NCBI GenBank assembly: GCA_016218905.1
Contig: JACRCS010000605.1
Span: 1 to 20,283, forward strand
DNA length: 20,283 nucleotides
Direction: 5' to 3'
Source of the DNA: Deltaproteobacteria bacterium
GTDB lineage: Bacteria > Desulfobacterota_C > Deferrisomatia > Deferrisomatales > JACRMM01
Part shown: one piece after another, positions 7,441 to 14,399 of the stretch
How the letters are laid out: every line of letters starts with the position of its first letter
Position numbering within the stretch: the first letter of the stretch is position 1
The notes under the pieces: generated by a model
The model's database searches: none
Seen by the model: only the letters and a program-made list of their open reading frames with translations
Told to the model about the DNA's origin: nothing
Made by a program: the position numbers and the translations under genes

Positions 7441-7968
7441 ATCGCAACGGAACCACAGCAACCGCGCATCAACCGCATGATTCGGACCCGGGAGGTGAGA
7501 ACGATCGGCCCCGAAGGGGACCAGCTCGGGATCCTTCCCATCGAGAAGGCCTTGGCGATGGCCGAAGAGCTCGATCTGGATCTGGTGGAAGTCGCCCCCC
7601 TTGCGCGTCCACCCGTGTGCAAGATCATGGATTACGGCCGCTTCAAGTACCACCAGGCCAAGAAGGCCCAGGAGGCGAAGAAGCATCAGACCGTCATCCA
7701 GATGAAAGAAGTGAAGATTCGGCCCAAGACCGAAGAGCACGACTTTCTGGTAAAGGCGAAGAAGATTCGAGAGTTCCTGGGCGAAGGCGACAAGGTGAAG
7801 GTGACGGTGATGTTCCGCGGGCGCGAGGTGACGCTGCCGGAACGCGGGCTCGAGCAGCTCAACAAGCTCATCGCACAGCTCGAAGACGCGGCCAAAGTCG
7901 AGCAACCTGCGCGGATGGAGGGGCGGACGATGTCCATGCTCCTCGCCCCCCTGGTGAAGGCCAAGTAG
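7441..7968 (+). CDS. infC: Translation initiation factor IF-3 with ATC start codon
   Basis: A 175-residue protein when begun at ATC 7441. The ribosome binding site AGGAGGT (7429-7435) is ideally placed for this codon. The N-terminus it yields includes QQPRINRMIRTREVRTIG, matching the conserved IF-3 start in which RIN precedes IR..EVR. The next possible start, ATG 7477, would cut off the RIN motif and has no good site. The N-terminal domain contains QLGILPIEKAL and VEVAPLARPPVCKIMDYGRF; the C-terminal domain contains EVKIRPKTEEHDF. IF-3 binds the 30S subunit and rejects wrong start codons. An AUU/AUC-type start on infC is the known basis of its autoregulation in other bacteria. It is followed by rpmI and rplT as usual. 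Confidence 0.95.
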   Translation: MATEPQQPRINRMIRTREVRTIGPEGDQLGILPIEKALAMAEELDLDLVEVAPLARPPVCKIMDYGRFKYHQAKKAQEAKKHQTVIQMKEVKIRPKTEEHDFLVKAKKIREFLGEGDKVKVTVMFRGREVTLPERGLEQLNKLIAQLEDAAKVEQPARMEGRTMSMLLAPLVKAK

Positions 7969-7982
7969 GTCGAGATTCGTTC

Positions 7983-8052
7983 GCGCGGGCCGCCCCCGAA
8001 ACCCGGGGGAGAGGCTCGCGCCCGTGGCACTGAGCGCCGGCAGGACGGGCGC
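7983..8052 (+). promoter_or_regulatory. Structured rpmI leader, possible ribosomal-protein control site
   Basis: An outer stem, GCGCGGGCC (7983-7991) with GGCTCGCGC (8013-8021), has nine pairs including one G-U. It encloses an inner stem, CCCCCG (7993-7998) with CGGGGG (8004-8009), around loop AAACC, leaving AGA unpaired on one side. A second small hairpin, GCGCC / GGCGC (about 8034-8052), sits just before the rpmI ribosome binding site. In E. coli and Bacillus, L20 represses the infC-rpmI-rplT message by binding structured RNA in this region. The fold here is inferred by eye. Confidence 0.45.
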
Positions 8053-8064
8053 AAGAGGAGAACC

Positions 8065-8262
8065 ATGCCCAAGCTGAAGACCAACCGAGGCGCGGCCAAG
8101 CGATTCAAGGTGACGGCGAGCGGAAAGATCAAGCACCGCAAGGCCTTCCGCAGCCACATCCTGAGCAGCAAGGCGCACAAGCGCAAACGCCAGCTCCGCC
8201 GGCCCGAGTACATCGACGCGACCAACGTCCGGCAGGTTCGGGCGCTGCTCCCCTATCTTTAG
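8065..8262 (+). CDS. rpmI: 50S ribosomal protein L35
   Basis: A 65-residue basic protein with the L35 signature [20 protein letters not shown] and the C-terminal QVRALLPYL. The length and composition are standard. The start ATG follows AGAGGAGAACC, a strong ribosome binding site. It is a large-subunit component encoded between infC and rplT, the usual order. The 96-bp leader from infC is strongly structured. Confidence 0.97.
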   Translation: MPKLKTNRGAAKRFKVTASGKIKHRKAFRSHILSSKAHKRKRQLRRPEYIDATNVRQVRALLPYL

Positions 8263-8272
8263 TTTTTCCCTT

Positions 8273-8349
8273 CCTCGGAGGGAGGCCTGATCTCCGGGTT
8301 CGCCAGGTACCCGGGAGATAGGCGGGGCATCGCGCCCTCGACTCCGAGG
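8273..8349 (+). promoter_or_regulatory. Nested inverted repeats in the rplT leader
   Basis: CCTCGGAG (8273-8280) and CTCCGAGG (8342-8349) are perfect complements that would bring together the ends of the rpmI-rplT gap. Inside is a hairpin from ATCTCCGGGT (8290-8299) and ACCCGGGAGAT (8309-8319), with one bulged C. The outer stem ends about ten bases before the AGAGGAG ribosome binding site of rplT. This layout fits an RNA switch for L20 feedback, but the role is inferred. Confidence 0.45.
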
Positions 8350-8372
8350 TTCGCCCTGAGAGGAGAAAAGCC

Positions 8373-8726
8373 GTGGCACGCATCAAACCCTCCGTCGCCT
8401 CCCGGAATCGACGCCGGAAGATCCTCAAGCAGACCAAAGGGTTCGTGGGCGGGCGGCGACGCCTCATCCGCACCGCGACCGAGGCCCTGCACCGCGCCTG
8501 GGCCTACGGCTTTCGTGATCGCAAGGTGCGCAAACGGGAGTTCCGCAACCTCTGGGTCTCCCGAATCGGCGCAGCCGCGAAGCAGAACGGGACTTCCTAC
8601 AGCCGGCTCATCGACGCCCTGAAGAAGGCCGACGTGCAGCTGAACCGCAAGATGCTGGCCGAGATCGCGGTCCGCCACCCCGAAGACTTCGCGCGGCTGG
8701 TGGAATCCGTTCGCCGGTCCGCCTGA
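8373..8726 (+). CDS. rplT: 50S ribosomal protein L20
   Basis: A 117-residue basic protein: MARIKPSVASRNRRRKILKQ at the N-terminus, then GFVGGRRRLIRTATEALHRA and the globular C-terminal part with FRNLWVSRIGAA. The length is typical. It starts at GTG, preceded by AGAGGAGAAAAGCC. L20 is needed for early 50S assembly, and in several bacteria it represses its own operon. Only 22 bp separate it from pheS, so there is no room for a phe leader-peptide attenuator such as that of E. coli. Confidence 0.97.
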   Translation: MARIKPSVASRNRRRKILKQTKGFVGGRRRLIRTATEALHRAWAYGFRDRKVRKREFRNLWVSRIGAAAKQNGTSYSRLIDALKKADVQLNRKMLAEIAVRHPEDFARLVESVRRSA

Positions 8727-8748
8727 GCGCCCTCACCGGCAGTCGAAG

Positions 8749-9768
8749 ATGAGAGAGAGACTCGAAGCCCTCCGCGCCGAGGCCCTGGAGCGGATCCGCA
8801 CCGCTCGGGACGCGGCGGCGCTGGAGGGGGCACGCGTCCACTACCTGGGCCGCAAGGGCGAGGTGACGGCGTGCCTGCGGGGCATGGGCAGCCTCGCGCC
8901 GGAGGAGCGCCCCGAGGCCGGTCGGATCGCCAACGAGGTGAAGGCCGCCATCGAAGCCTCCCTCTCGGAGCGCGAGGGGGAGATCTCCCAGGCGGAGGCC
9001 GCGTCCCGGCTCGCCCTCGAAGCGATCGACCCGACGCGTCCCGGCCGCCGCCCGCCCCAGGGCGGCTACCACCCACTCACCCTCGTCCAGCGGGAGATCC
9101 TCGACATCTTCGTGCGCATGGGCTTCGCCATCGCCGAGGGGCCGGAGGTGGAGCTCGAGTACTACAACTTCGAGGCGCTCAACATCCCGGCCGATCACCC
9201 CGCCCGGGACATGCAGGACACCTTCTACGTGGCGCCGGGCGTGGTGCTGCGGACCCACACCTCGCCGGTGCAGGTCCGGACGATGGAGTCCCAGAAGCCG
9301 CCGGTCAAGGTCGTGGCCCCCGGCAAGGTCTACCGCTGCGACTCGGACGTGACCCACTCGCCCATGTTCCACCAGGTGGAAGGCCTCCTCGTCGACGAGG
9401 GCATCACCTTCGCCGACCTGAAGGGCGTGCTCACCGCCTTCGTCCACGCCTATTACGGGCCCGGAACGGGGGTTCGCTTCCGCGCGAGCTACTTCCCCTT
9501 CACCGAGCCGAGCGCCGAGATCGATATCCGATGCGTCCTCTGCAACGGCAAGGGGTGCAGGACCTGCAGGGGGTCCGGGTGGCTGGAGATCCTCGGGTCC
9601 GGCATGGTCGATCCTGCTCTCTACGGCTTCGTCGGCTACGACCCGGAGCGGGTCCAGGGCTTCGCGTTCGGCCTGGGAGTAGAGCGGATCGCGATGCTCA
9701 AGTACGGCATCGAAGACATCCGGCTCTTCTACGAGAACGATGTCCGGTTCCTCGCGCACTTCTCCTGA
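8749..9768 (+). CDS. pheS: Phenylalanine--tRNA ligase alpha subunit
   Basis: A 339-residue protein: N-terminal coiled-coil arm (about 1-90, with the conserved YLGRKGE), then the class II catalytic core starting at HPLTLVQREI. Motif 2 region VYRCDSDVTHSPMFHQVEG (about residues 197-215) and motif 3 GFAFGLGVERIAMLKYG bind ATP and phenylalanine. A cysteine cluster, CVLCNGKGCRTCRGSGW, precedes the conserved LEILGSGMVDP; such cysteines are common in this subunit outside enterobacteria. The ribosome binding site is weak, suggesting coupling to rplT. It forms an alpha2-beta2 enzyme with PheT. Confidence 0.97.
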   Translation: MRERLEALRAEALERIRTARDAAALEGARVHYLGRKGEVTACLRGMGSLAPEERPEAGRIANEVKAAIEASLSEREGEISQAEAASRLALEAIDPTRPGRRPPQGGYHPLTLVQREILDIFVRMGFAIAEGPEVELEYYNFEALNIPADHPARDMQDTFYVAPGVVLRTHTSPVQVRTMESQKPPVKVVAPGKVYRCDSDVTHSPMFHQVEGLLVDEGITFADLKGVLTAFVHAYYGPGTGVRFRASYFPFTEPSAEIDIRCVLCNGKGCRTCRGSGWLEILGSGMVDPALYGFVGYDPERVQGFAFGLGVERIAMLKYGIEDIRLFYENDVRFLAHFS

Positions 9769-9777
9769 GAGCCCACG

Positions 9778-12198
9778 ATGCGAATCAGCCTGGAATGGTT
9801 AAAGGCGTACGTCGACGTGCCCGACGAGCCCGAACGGCTGGCCGAGCGGCTCACCATGGCCGGCATCGAGGTCTCCTCGGTGGAGGTGCTCGGCCGGGGC
9901 ATCGAAGATGTCGTCGTCGGCAAGATCCTCGAGAAGGGGCAACATCCGGGAGCCGATCGGCTGAGCCTCTGCCGCGTCACGGACGGGCGCGAGACCTACC
10001 CCATCGTCTGCGGCGCCACGAACATGAAGGCCGGGGACCGGGTGGCCCTCGCCCGCATCGGCGCGAGCCTCCCCGGCGGCCTCAAGATCAAGAAAGCGAA
10101 ACTCCGAGGGGAAGTCTCGGAAGGAATGCTCTGCTCCGAGGCGGAGCTCGGGCTCTCCGAGGACCACTCCGGGATCATGATCCTCCCTGAAGAGGCGGAG
10201 CTCGGCGCGCGTCTGGTCGACGTCCTGGGGCTCCCCGACGCAGTCCTGGAGGTGGAGATCACGCCCAACCGGCCCGACTGCCTCTCCGTCGTGGGGGTCG
10301 CGAGGGAGGTGGCCGCCCTCACCGGCCGAGACCTGCGAATCCCCGAGCCGCGACTCTCCGAGACGGGGCCCGCGATCGCGCGAGAGACGTCGGTCGAGAT
10401 CCTCGCACCCGACCTCTGCCACCGCTACGCCGCGCGCTTCATCCGAGGCGTCCGCCTCGGCCCGTCGCCCCTCTGGATGCGCCGCAGGCTTCAGGCATCC
10501 GGCGTCCGCTCCATCAGCAACGTCGTCGACGTGACGAACTACGTGCTCCTCGAGTTCGGCCATCCCCTGCACGCCTTCGACTTCCGGAAGCTGCGGGGCG
10601 GGAGGATCGTCGTAAGGCGGGCGGGCGACGGCGAGCTCTTTACGACCCTCGACGGCCAGGAGCGGAAGCTCGACGCAGACTGTCTGACGATCTGCGACGC
10701 CGTCGGCGCCGTGGCCCTCGCCGGGGTCATGGGCGGGCTCAACTCCGAGGTGAGCGACGACACGGTCGACGTCCTCCTGGAGAGCGCCTACTTCCTGCCT
10801 TCGAACATCCGCCGGACCTCTAAGAAGCTCGGCCTGCGCAGCGAAGCCTCCTACCGCTTCGAGCGAGGCACGGACATCGAGGGCCTCCTGCGGGCCCTGG
10901 ATCGGACCGCGGAGCTCATCGGTGAGCTCGCGTCCGGAACCCTGGCCGCCGGCATCTGGGACGCCTACCCGACCCCCCACCAGCCCGCGAGGGTGCGCTT
11001 CCGGCCTGCCAAGGCGACGGCGGTCCTCGGGCTGGAGGTCGGTTCCGAAGAGGCCGCCGGGTACCTGCGCGCCCTCGGCATGAAGACCTCCGAGGAAAGC
11101 TCAGAGTCGGAACCCGGCTTCTGGGTCGACGTGCCCACGCACCGGGTCGACGTGGAGCGGGAGATCGACCTGATCGAGGAAGTCGCGCGGATGAAGGGCT
11201 TCGACCTCGTTCCGACCACCCTTCCGAGGGTGCCCATGTCGCCCGAGCCGCCGCCGAAGAGCGTCGTCCTCACGAGCCAGGCCAAGGAGGCGCTGACCGG
11301 CCTCGGCTTTCGGGAGGCGATCACCTTTAGCTTCGTCGATCCGGCCGAGGACGAGAGGATCGGCCTCCCGGCCGACTCTGGCTTGAGGCCGAAGATCGCG
11401 CTACAGAACCCGCTCAGCCAGGAGACGGCAGTCCTCCGGACCATGCTCCTGCCCGGGCTCCTCCAGGCCGGCGGCCTCAACGCCCGCCGCCAGACCCGCG
11501 ACTTCCGCCTCTTCGAGGTGGGGAAGACCTTCCACCCGCGCGCCGAAGGCAAGCTTCCCGAGGAGATCCTCCGGGCGGGCGCCCTCCTGGCAGGCCGCCG
11601 TTCGCCCGTCGCGTGGTGGGCGACCGGGGAGGAGGTCGACTTCTACGACGCTAAGGGGGCCGTCGAAGCGCTCCTCTCCCGGCTCGGGGTGCAGGGGCCC
11701 CTCTTCCAGCGAAGCACGGACCTCCCCTGGCTCCACCCGGGCCGGTCGGTGCGCATCCTCGCGGGCGAGCGCGAGCTCGGCTGGGTGGGGGAGGTCCACC
11801 CCGCTCGCCTCTCCGCGTACGAGTTGGTTGCGCCGGTATGCGCTTTTGAGGTAGATCTCCTCGTGGCGTCAGAGGTTTCGGGAGCCGCCGAGCGCTTCCG
11901 CGGGCTCGACCGCTATCCTGCCGTGGAGCGGGACATTGCCCTGCTGGCGGATCGGAGCGTCCTGACGGCCGACGTCCTGGAGGCCATTGGCTCCGTCGGA
12001 TCGAAGCTCATCCGCTCGGCGGTCCTCTTCGACGCCTTCGAGGGAAAACGCCTGCCGGAAGGCAAGGTCAGCCTGGCCTTCCGCATCACCTACCGATCCG
12101 ACGAGCGGACGCTCACGGAAGAAGAGGTGACGAAGCTGGAGGACCAGGTCCTGAGAAGGATCGCCGACCGGACGGGCGCGAAGCTTCGCGAAGCTTGA
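9778..12198 (+). CDS. pheT: Phenylalanine--tRNA ligase beta subunit
   Basis: A full-length 806-residue protein starting at ATG nine bases after the pheS stop. Domains in order: N-terminal MRISLEWLKAYVDV, an EMAP/OB-type tRNA-binding domain (about 40-150), the B3/B4 editing domain with VEITPNRPDCLSVVGVAREV, the B5 domain, a catalytic-like core that supports the alpha subunit, and a C-terminal ferredoxin-fold anticodon-binding domain (RFRGLDRYPAVERDIALLAD onward). The editing domain hydrolyses Tyr-tRNA-Phe in this family. Its stop codon lies inside a perfect 16-bp palindrome. Confidence 0.97.
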   Translation: MRISLEWLKAYVDVPDEPERLAERLTMAGIEVSSVEVLGRGIEDVVVGKILEKGQHPGADRLSLCRVTDGRETYPIVCGATNMKAGDRVALARIGASLPGGLKIKKAKLRGEVSEGMLCSEAELGLSEDHSGIMILPEEAELGARLVDVLGLPDAVLEVEITPNRPDCLSVVGVAREVAALTGRDLRIPEPRLSETGPAIARETSVEILAPDLCHRYAARFIRGVRLGPSPLWMRRRLQASGVRSISNVVDVTNYVLLEFGHPLHAFDFRKLRGGRIVVRRAGDGELFTTLDGQERKLDADCLTICDAVGAVALAGVMGGLNSEVSDDTVDVLLESAYFLPSNIRRTSKKLGLRSEASYRFERGTDIEGLLRALDRTAELIGELASGTLAAGIWDAYPTPHQPARVRFRPAKATAVLGLEVGSEEAAGYLRALGMKTSEESSESEPGFWVDVPTHRVDVEREIDLIEEVARMKGFDLVPTTLPRVPMSPEPPPKSVVLTSQAKEALTGLGFREAITFSFVDPAEDERIGLPADSGLRPKIALQNPLSQETAVLRTMLLPGLLQAGGLNARRQTRDFRLFEVGKTFHPRAEGKLPEEILRAGALLAGRRSPVAWWATGEEVDFYDAKGAVEALLSRLGVQGPLFQRSTDLPWLHPGRSVRILAGERELGWVGEVHPARLSAYELVAPVCAFEVDLLVASEVSGAAERFRGLDRYPAVERDIALLADRSVLTADVLEAIGSVGSKLIRSAVLFDAFEGKRLPEGKVSLAFRITYRSDERTLTEEEVTKLEDQVLRRIADRTGAKLREA
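12181..12196. repeat. Perfect 16-bp palindrome at the pheT stop codon
   Basis: AAGCTTCGCGAAGCTT is fully self-complementary and ends on the T of the pheT TGA. As RNA it can form a six-pair hairpin with loop CGCG. No T-run follows. It may slightly shield the 3' end of pheT or be a chance result of the codons. Confidence 0.6.
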
Positions 12199-12248
12199 GT
12201 TGCACGGGATCTCACCAGCCGTAGGATGGACGAGAGGGAGAAGCACCC

Positions 12249-12530
12249 ATGACCAAGTCCGACATCGTCGAAACCATCTATCAGCGAGTCGGGTTTTCCA
12301 AGAAACGCTCGGCCGAGGTCGTGACGTTGATCCTCGATCTGGTCAAGGAAGCCCTGGAGAACGGCGAGAAGGTCAAGATCTCCGGCTTCGGGAACTTCGA
12401 GATCCGAAAGAAGGAGCCCCGCAAGGGCCGAAACCCGCAGACCGGCGAGGAGATCACCATCTCCGAGCGGCGGGTCCTCACGTTCAAGGCGAGCCAGGTC
12501 CTCAAGGAGCGGCTCAACGGCGCAGGCTAG
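12249..12530 (+). CDS. ihfA: Integration host factor alpha subunit (HU/IHF family)
   Basis: A 93-residue DNA-bending protein: N-terminal dimerisation helices (MTKSDIVETIYQRVGFSKKR), core KVKISGFGNFEIRKKEPRKG and the beta-ribbon arm with GRNPQTGEEI, whose proline intercalates into the minor groove. The C-terminal helix ends in LKERLNGAG. The position directly after pheT matches ihfA in proteobacteria, which favours IHF-alpha over HU. The start ATG follows GAGGGAGAAGCACCC. The partner beta subunit is not in the window. Confidence 0.93.
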   Translation: MTKSDIVETIYQRVGFSKKRSAEVVTLILDLVKEALENGEKVKISGFGNFEIRKKEPRKGRNPQTGEEITISERRVLTFKASQVLKERLNGAG

Positions 12531-12534
12531 CCCG

Positions 12535-12563
12535 TTGCTTTCCCGGGGAGGCGCTGCTATTCT
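12535..12563 (+). promoter_or_regulatory. Putative promoter downstream of ihfA
   Basis: TTGCTT (12535-12540) is followed after 17 bp by TATTCT (12558-12563) with an extended -10 TG. Transcription would begin near 12570, ahead of the small ORF at 12642 and of tRNA-Pro. Confidence 0.5.
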
Positions 12564-12641
12564 TCCCGCTCCGTCCCGGAGGGGTGAAGCAGAGCCGATT
12601 CGGAGCAGCGAAATGGGACCCGGGGGAGGGAGTCCGCCGGA

Positions 12642-12905
12642 GTGAAGGCAAAGCCCCGGTACTCCCAGGCTGACTTCGGCTTCGGCACCACGGACCAGAC
12701 GGATCGCCCCGGGGACTCGGACAAGAAGACCTCCCCGGGTGAGGGAGACCGGCGTCCTTTCGAGCGGCCCGAGAGACGACCCGAGCCGGACGGACGAAAG
12801 CCGCAGGAGCCACACCCGGAAAGCCGCAGGGAGAAGCGGCTGCTCTTGGCGCAGCTAAAGAAGGAACTGAGGGAACTCCAAGCCCTCCTGGACTCGGAGC
12901 CGTAG
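12642..12905 (+). CDS. Small charged hypothetical protein
   Basis: An 87-residue ORF with a GTG start; a GGGGGAGGGAG purine stretch lies further upstream than ideal. Residues 1-60 are rich in Pro, Arg, Asp and Gly and look disordered. The last 25 (RREKRLLLAQLKKELRELQA) form a likely charged helix or coiled coil. I recognise no family. In favour of a real gene are its own promoter-like element upstream, the lack of a better frame and the sensible helical end. Against it are the short length and a composition that high-GC DNA can give by chance. Confidence 0.4.
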   Translation: MKAKPRYSQADFGFGTTDQTDRPGDSDKKTSPGEGDRRPFERPERRPEPDGRKPQEPHPESRREKRLLLAQLKKELRELQALLDSEP

Positions 12906-12933
12906 CACCGAGCCCACAACAACAGAAAAGAGT

Positions 12934-13010
12934 CGGGACGTAGCGCAGTCTGGTAGCGCACCTGAATGGGGTTCAGGGGGTCAGGAGTTCGAATCTCCTC
13001 GTCCCGACCA
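12934..13010 (+). tRNA. tRNA-Pro (anticodon GGG), with encoded CCA
   Basis: Acceptor CGGGACG/CGTCCCG, D-stem GCGC/GCGC, anticodon stem CCTGA/TCAGG with loop ATGGGGT (anticodon GGG), T-stem AGGAG/CTCCT with loop TTCGAAT, discriminator A and CCA. It reads proline codons CCC and CCU. The starting C1-G72 pair is typical of bacterial tRNA-Pro. It marks the edge between core genes and the acquired-looking region to the right, and tRNA 3' ends are frequent integration sites. Confidence 0.96.
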
Positions 13011-13020
13011 GCAATATCGA

Positions 13021-13053
13021 GGGCTTAGGCGATTCGCTTAGGCCCTTTCGTTT
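13021..13053 (+). terminator. Terminator of tRNA-Pro
   Basis: GGGCTTAGGC (13021-13030) pairs with GCTTAGGCCC (13036-13045), including two wobble pairs, around loop GATTC, and is followed by TTTCGTTT. The same bases also read as a direct repeat of GCTTAGGC. Confidence 0.65.
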
Positions 13054-13464
13054 AGGAAGACACGACGGGGTACACGATGGGGTACACGGATCGAGCACGT
13101 ACCCCTCGAGCGGGGGTCCTTGATCCGTCCCGGGGATGAGCCCCAGGGCAACCATGCCCGGGCGAGTGTGCACTCAAGCCCTCGCTGCCCCGCTCCGATG
13201 AATGCTCCTGCGCGGTCCTCACGGACCCCACGGAGGGGGACAAGAGCCACGGTTGGCAGCCACAGGACCGCCGGAGGTCTTCGGCGGGCGCTCTTCTCCC
13301 TTTCCTTCTGCCGGCCGGAGCCTCCCTTTCTGATCTCGCCGTGATCAGCCCCGCCTCCGCAAACGCTCCTTGCCCCCCCGGGGAGCAGCGGGGCTCCGGG
13401 CTGTTCTCCGACTCTCGCGGCGCCGTGGGCTGGGCAACCGCACCACTGCGCCCCGGCCCTTGTC
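13054..13464. other. Gene-poor junction with GGGGTACACG repeats
   Basis: I see no convincing gene here: the longer frames are rich in Arg, Gly, Pro and Ser, without motifs or good start sites. Next to the tRNA terminator, GGGGTACACG occurs at 13067-13076 and 13079-13088, and GTACCCC (13099-13105) forms an inverted repeat with the second copy. Such short repeats beside a tRNA may be a remnant of an integration site. The rest holds nothing I can identify. Confidence 0.55.
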
Positions 13465-13659
13465 TCACTCCGGCTCCTGGCTGTCCCACCAGCTCTCCAC
13501 CTCCAGGGCTTTCGTCTCAAGGGCGCGGGCCAAGCGTCGCCACGCAGTAGCGGCCTCGGCGTCGCCGGCCTCTGCCGCCTCGGATTCCTTCACGCGGGCC
13601 AGAACGGACCTCTCTCTCCCGTCCCGGATCCAGCCGCGCATCAGCTCGTCCGTCACCAT
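13465..13659 (-). CDS. Small hypothetical protein, 64 residues
   Basis: A short, acidic, mostly helical protein (MVTDELMRGWIRDGRERSVL at the start, then Ala/Glu-rich helices). The start ATG at 13659 has a near-perfect AGGAGG four bases upstream, which is the main reason to accept it. No family is recognised. It lies 58 bp downstream of the HTH protein gene on the same strand and is probably the last gene of the recombinase group. Confidence 0.65.
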   Translation of the reverse strand: MVTDELMRGWIRDGRERSVLARVKESEAAEAGDAEAATAWRRLARALETKALEVESWWDSQEPE

Positions 13660-13717
13660 GTATCCTCCTGTACGTCGAGAGCTCTCCCCAGAGATGAACC
13701 CCGAGAATCTGCCCGAC

Positions 13718-14230
13718 CTATGCGCCCGCGGTTTCGCCTCGGTCCGTGGCGAGCCACTGCCGCAGTTCCTCCTCCAGGATGCGCCAGCTCTTCCCGATCC
13801 TCTTCCCGGGGAGCTGTCCCTCGCGGAGGAGCTTACGGACCGTCGCCGGCTTCACCTTCAGCACAGCGGCCGTTTCCTCTACCGTGAGAACTCGGAGGCA
13901 CCCTGCCGCCTGTACAAGACCGTCCGGTTCTGTACGCGCGGCTTCGTTCTGGGGTGCCCTGGGGCCGCCGCCGCCGGAGATGGCCGTCACGAACCCGGCG
14001 CCCGGATCCGCGAGCCAGCGACAGAGAAGCACCTGGACCTCCCGCGGGAGCATTGCGATGAACTGCCGTTGAGTCGCGGGCTCGTCTTGGTACCGCGCCA
14101 CCTGAGCAGCCGCCGCCTTCACCTTCCGGACCTGCTCGGCGGAGACGGTGCCGAGGTCCAGCGCCTCCGACTCGGCGACGATCTCTCGGCCGAAGAGGCT
14201 CACGAGCTCCGATTCGAGACGGTTCCCCAC
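13718..14230 (-). CDS. Excisionase-family helix-turn-helix protein
   Basis: A 170-residue protein with a GTG start at 14230, preceded by GGAGG. The C-terminal part (about 114-160) is a MerR-like/excisionase DNA-binding domain: LTVEETAAVLKVKPATVRKL, then a GQLPGKRIGKSWRI wing and a closing helix. Residues 1-80 are helical, with no known family, and a Gly/Ala-rich linker joins the two parts. Domains of this kind direct excision of integrated elements or act as small regulators. Placed downstream of a serine recombinase, it may serve as its directionality factor or as a regulator of the element (inference). Confidence 0.75.
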   Translation of the reverse strand: MGNRLESELVSLFGREIVAESEALDLGTVSAEQVRKVKAAAAQVARYQDEPATQRQFIAMLPREVQVLLCRWLADPGAGFVTAISGGGGPRAPQNEAARTEPDGLVQAAGCLRVLTVEETAAVLKVKPATVRKLLREGQLPGKRIGKSWRILEEELRQWLATDRGETAGA

Positions 14231-14399
14231 CGGACCCTCCGTTCTTCGATGGAAGACGAAAGCCCCTCCCCTACCTCGCTCGGGTCGGGGCTCCGTCGAT
14301 CGTTCCCTGAGCTGGCCGCCGCCGACGCGGGAGCAGCCGAGACAGACCGTGCGAACCAGCCAGGCGAGGCCTAGAGCTGGCCTCGAGCTCCTTCGGCGA

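Noticed and set aside
8608..9759. A 383-residue minus-strand frame opposite pheS
   Set aside because: It is an antisense shadow rich in Arg, Gly, Leu, Asp and His, while pheS is certain.
13067..13105. CRISPR array or iteron reading of the GGGGTACACG copies
   Set aside because: Only two direct copies with 2 bp between them; there are no spacers and no cas genes.
12973..13173. Minus-strand frame ending in LVGTRRFELLTP
   Set aside because: It is the antisense of the tRNA-Pro 3' half, a frequent spurious ORF and not a protein.
13038..13520. Overlapping 145-160 residue minus-strand frames right of tRNA-Pro
   Set aside because: They have Arg/Gly/Pro/Ser-rich composition, no motif and no good ribosome binding site, and they overlap the better-supported 13465-13659 gene.
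14252..14284. AGCCCC/GGGGCT hairpin between the 14400 and 13718 genes
   Set aside because: The stem is interrupted by two mismatches, and no T-run follows on either strand.
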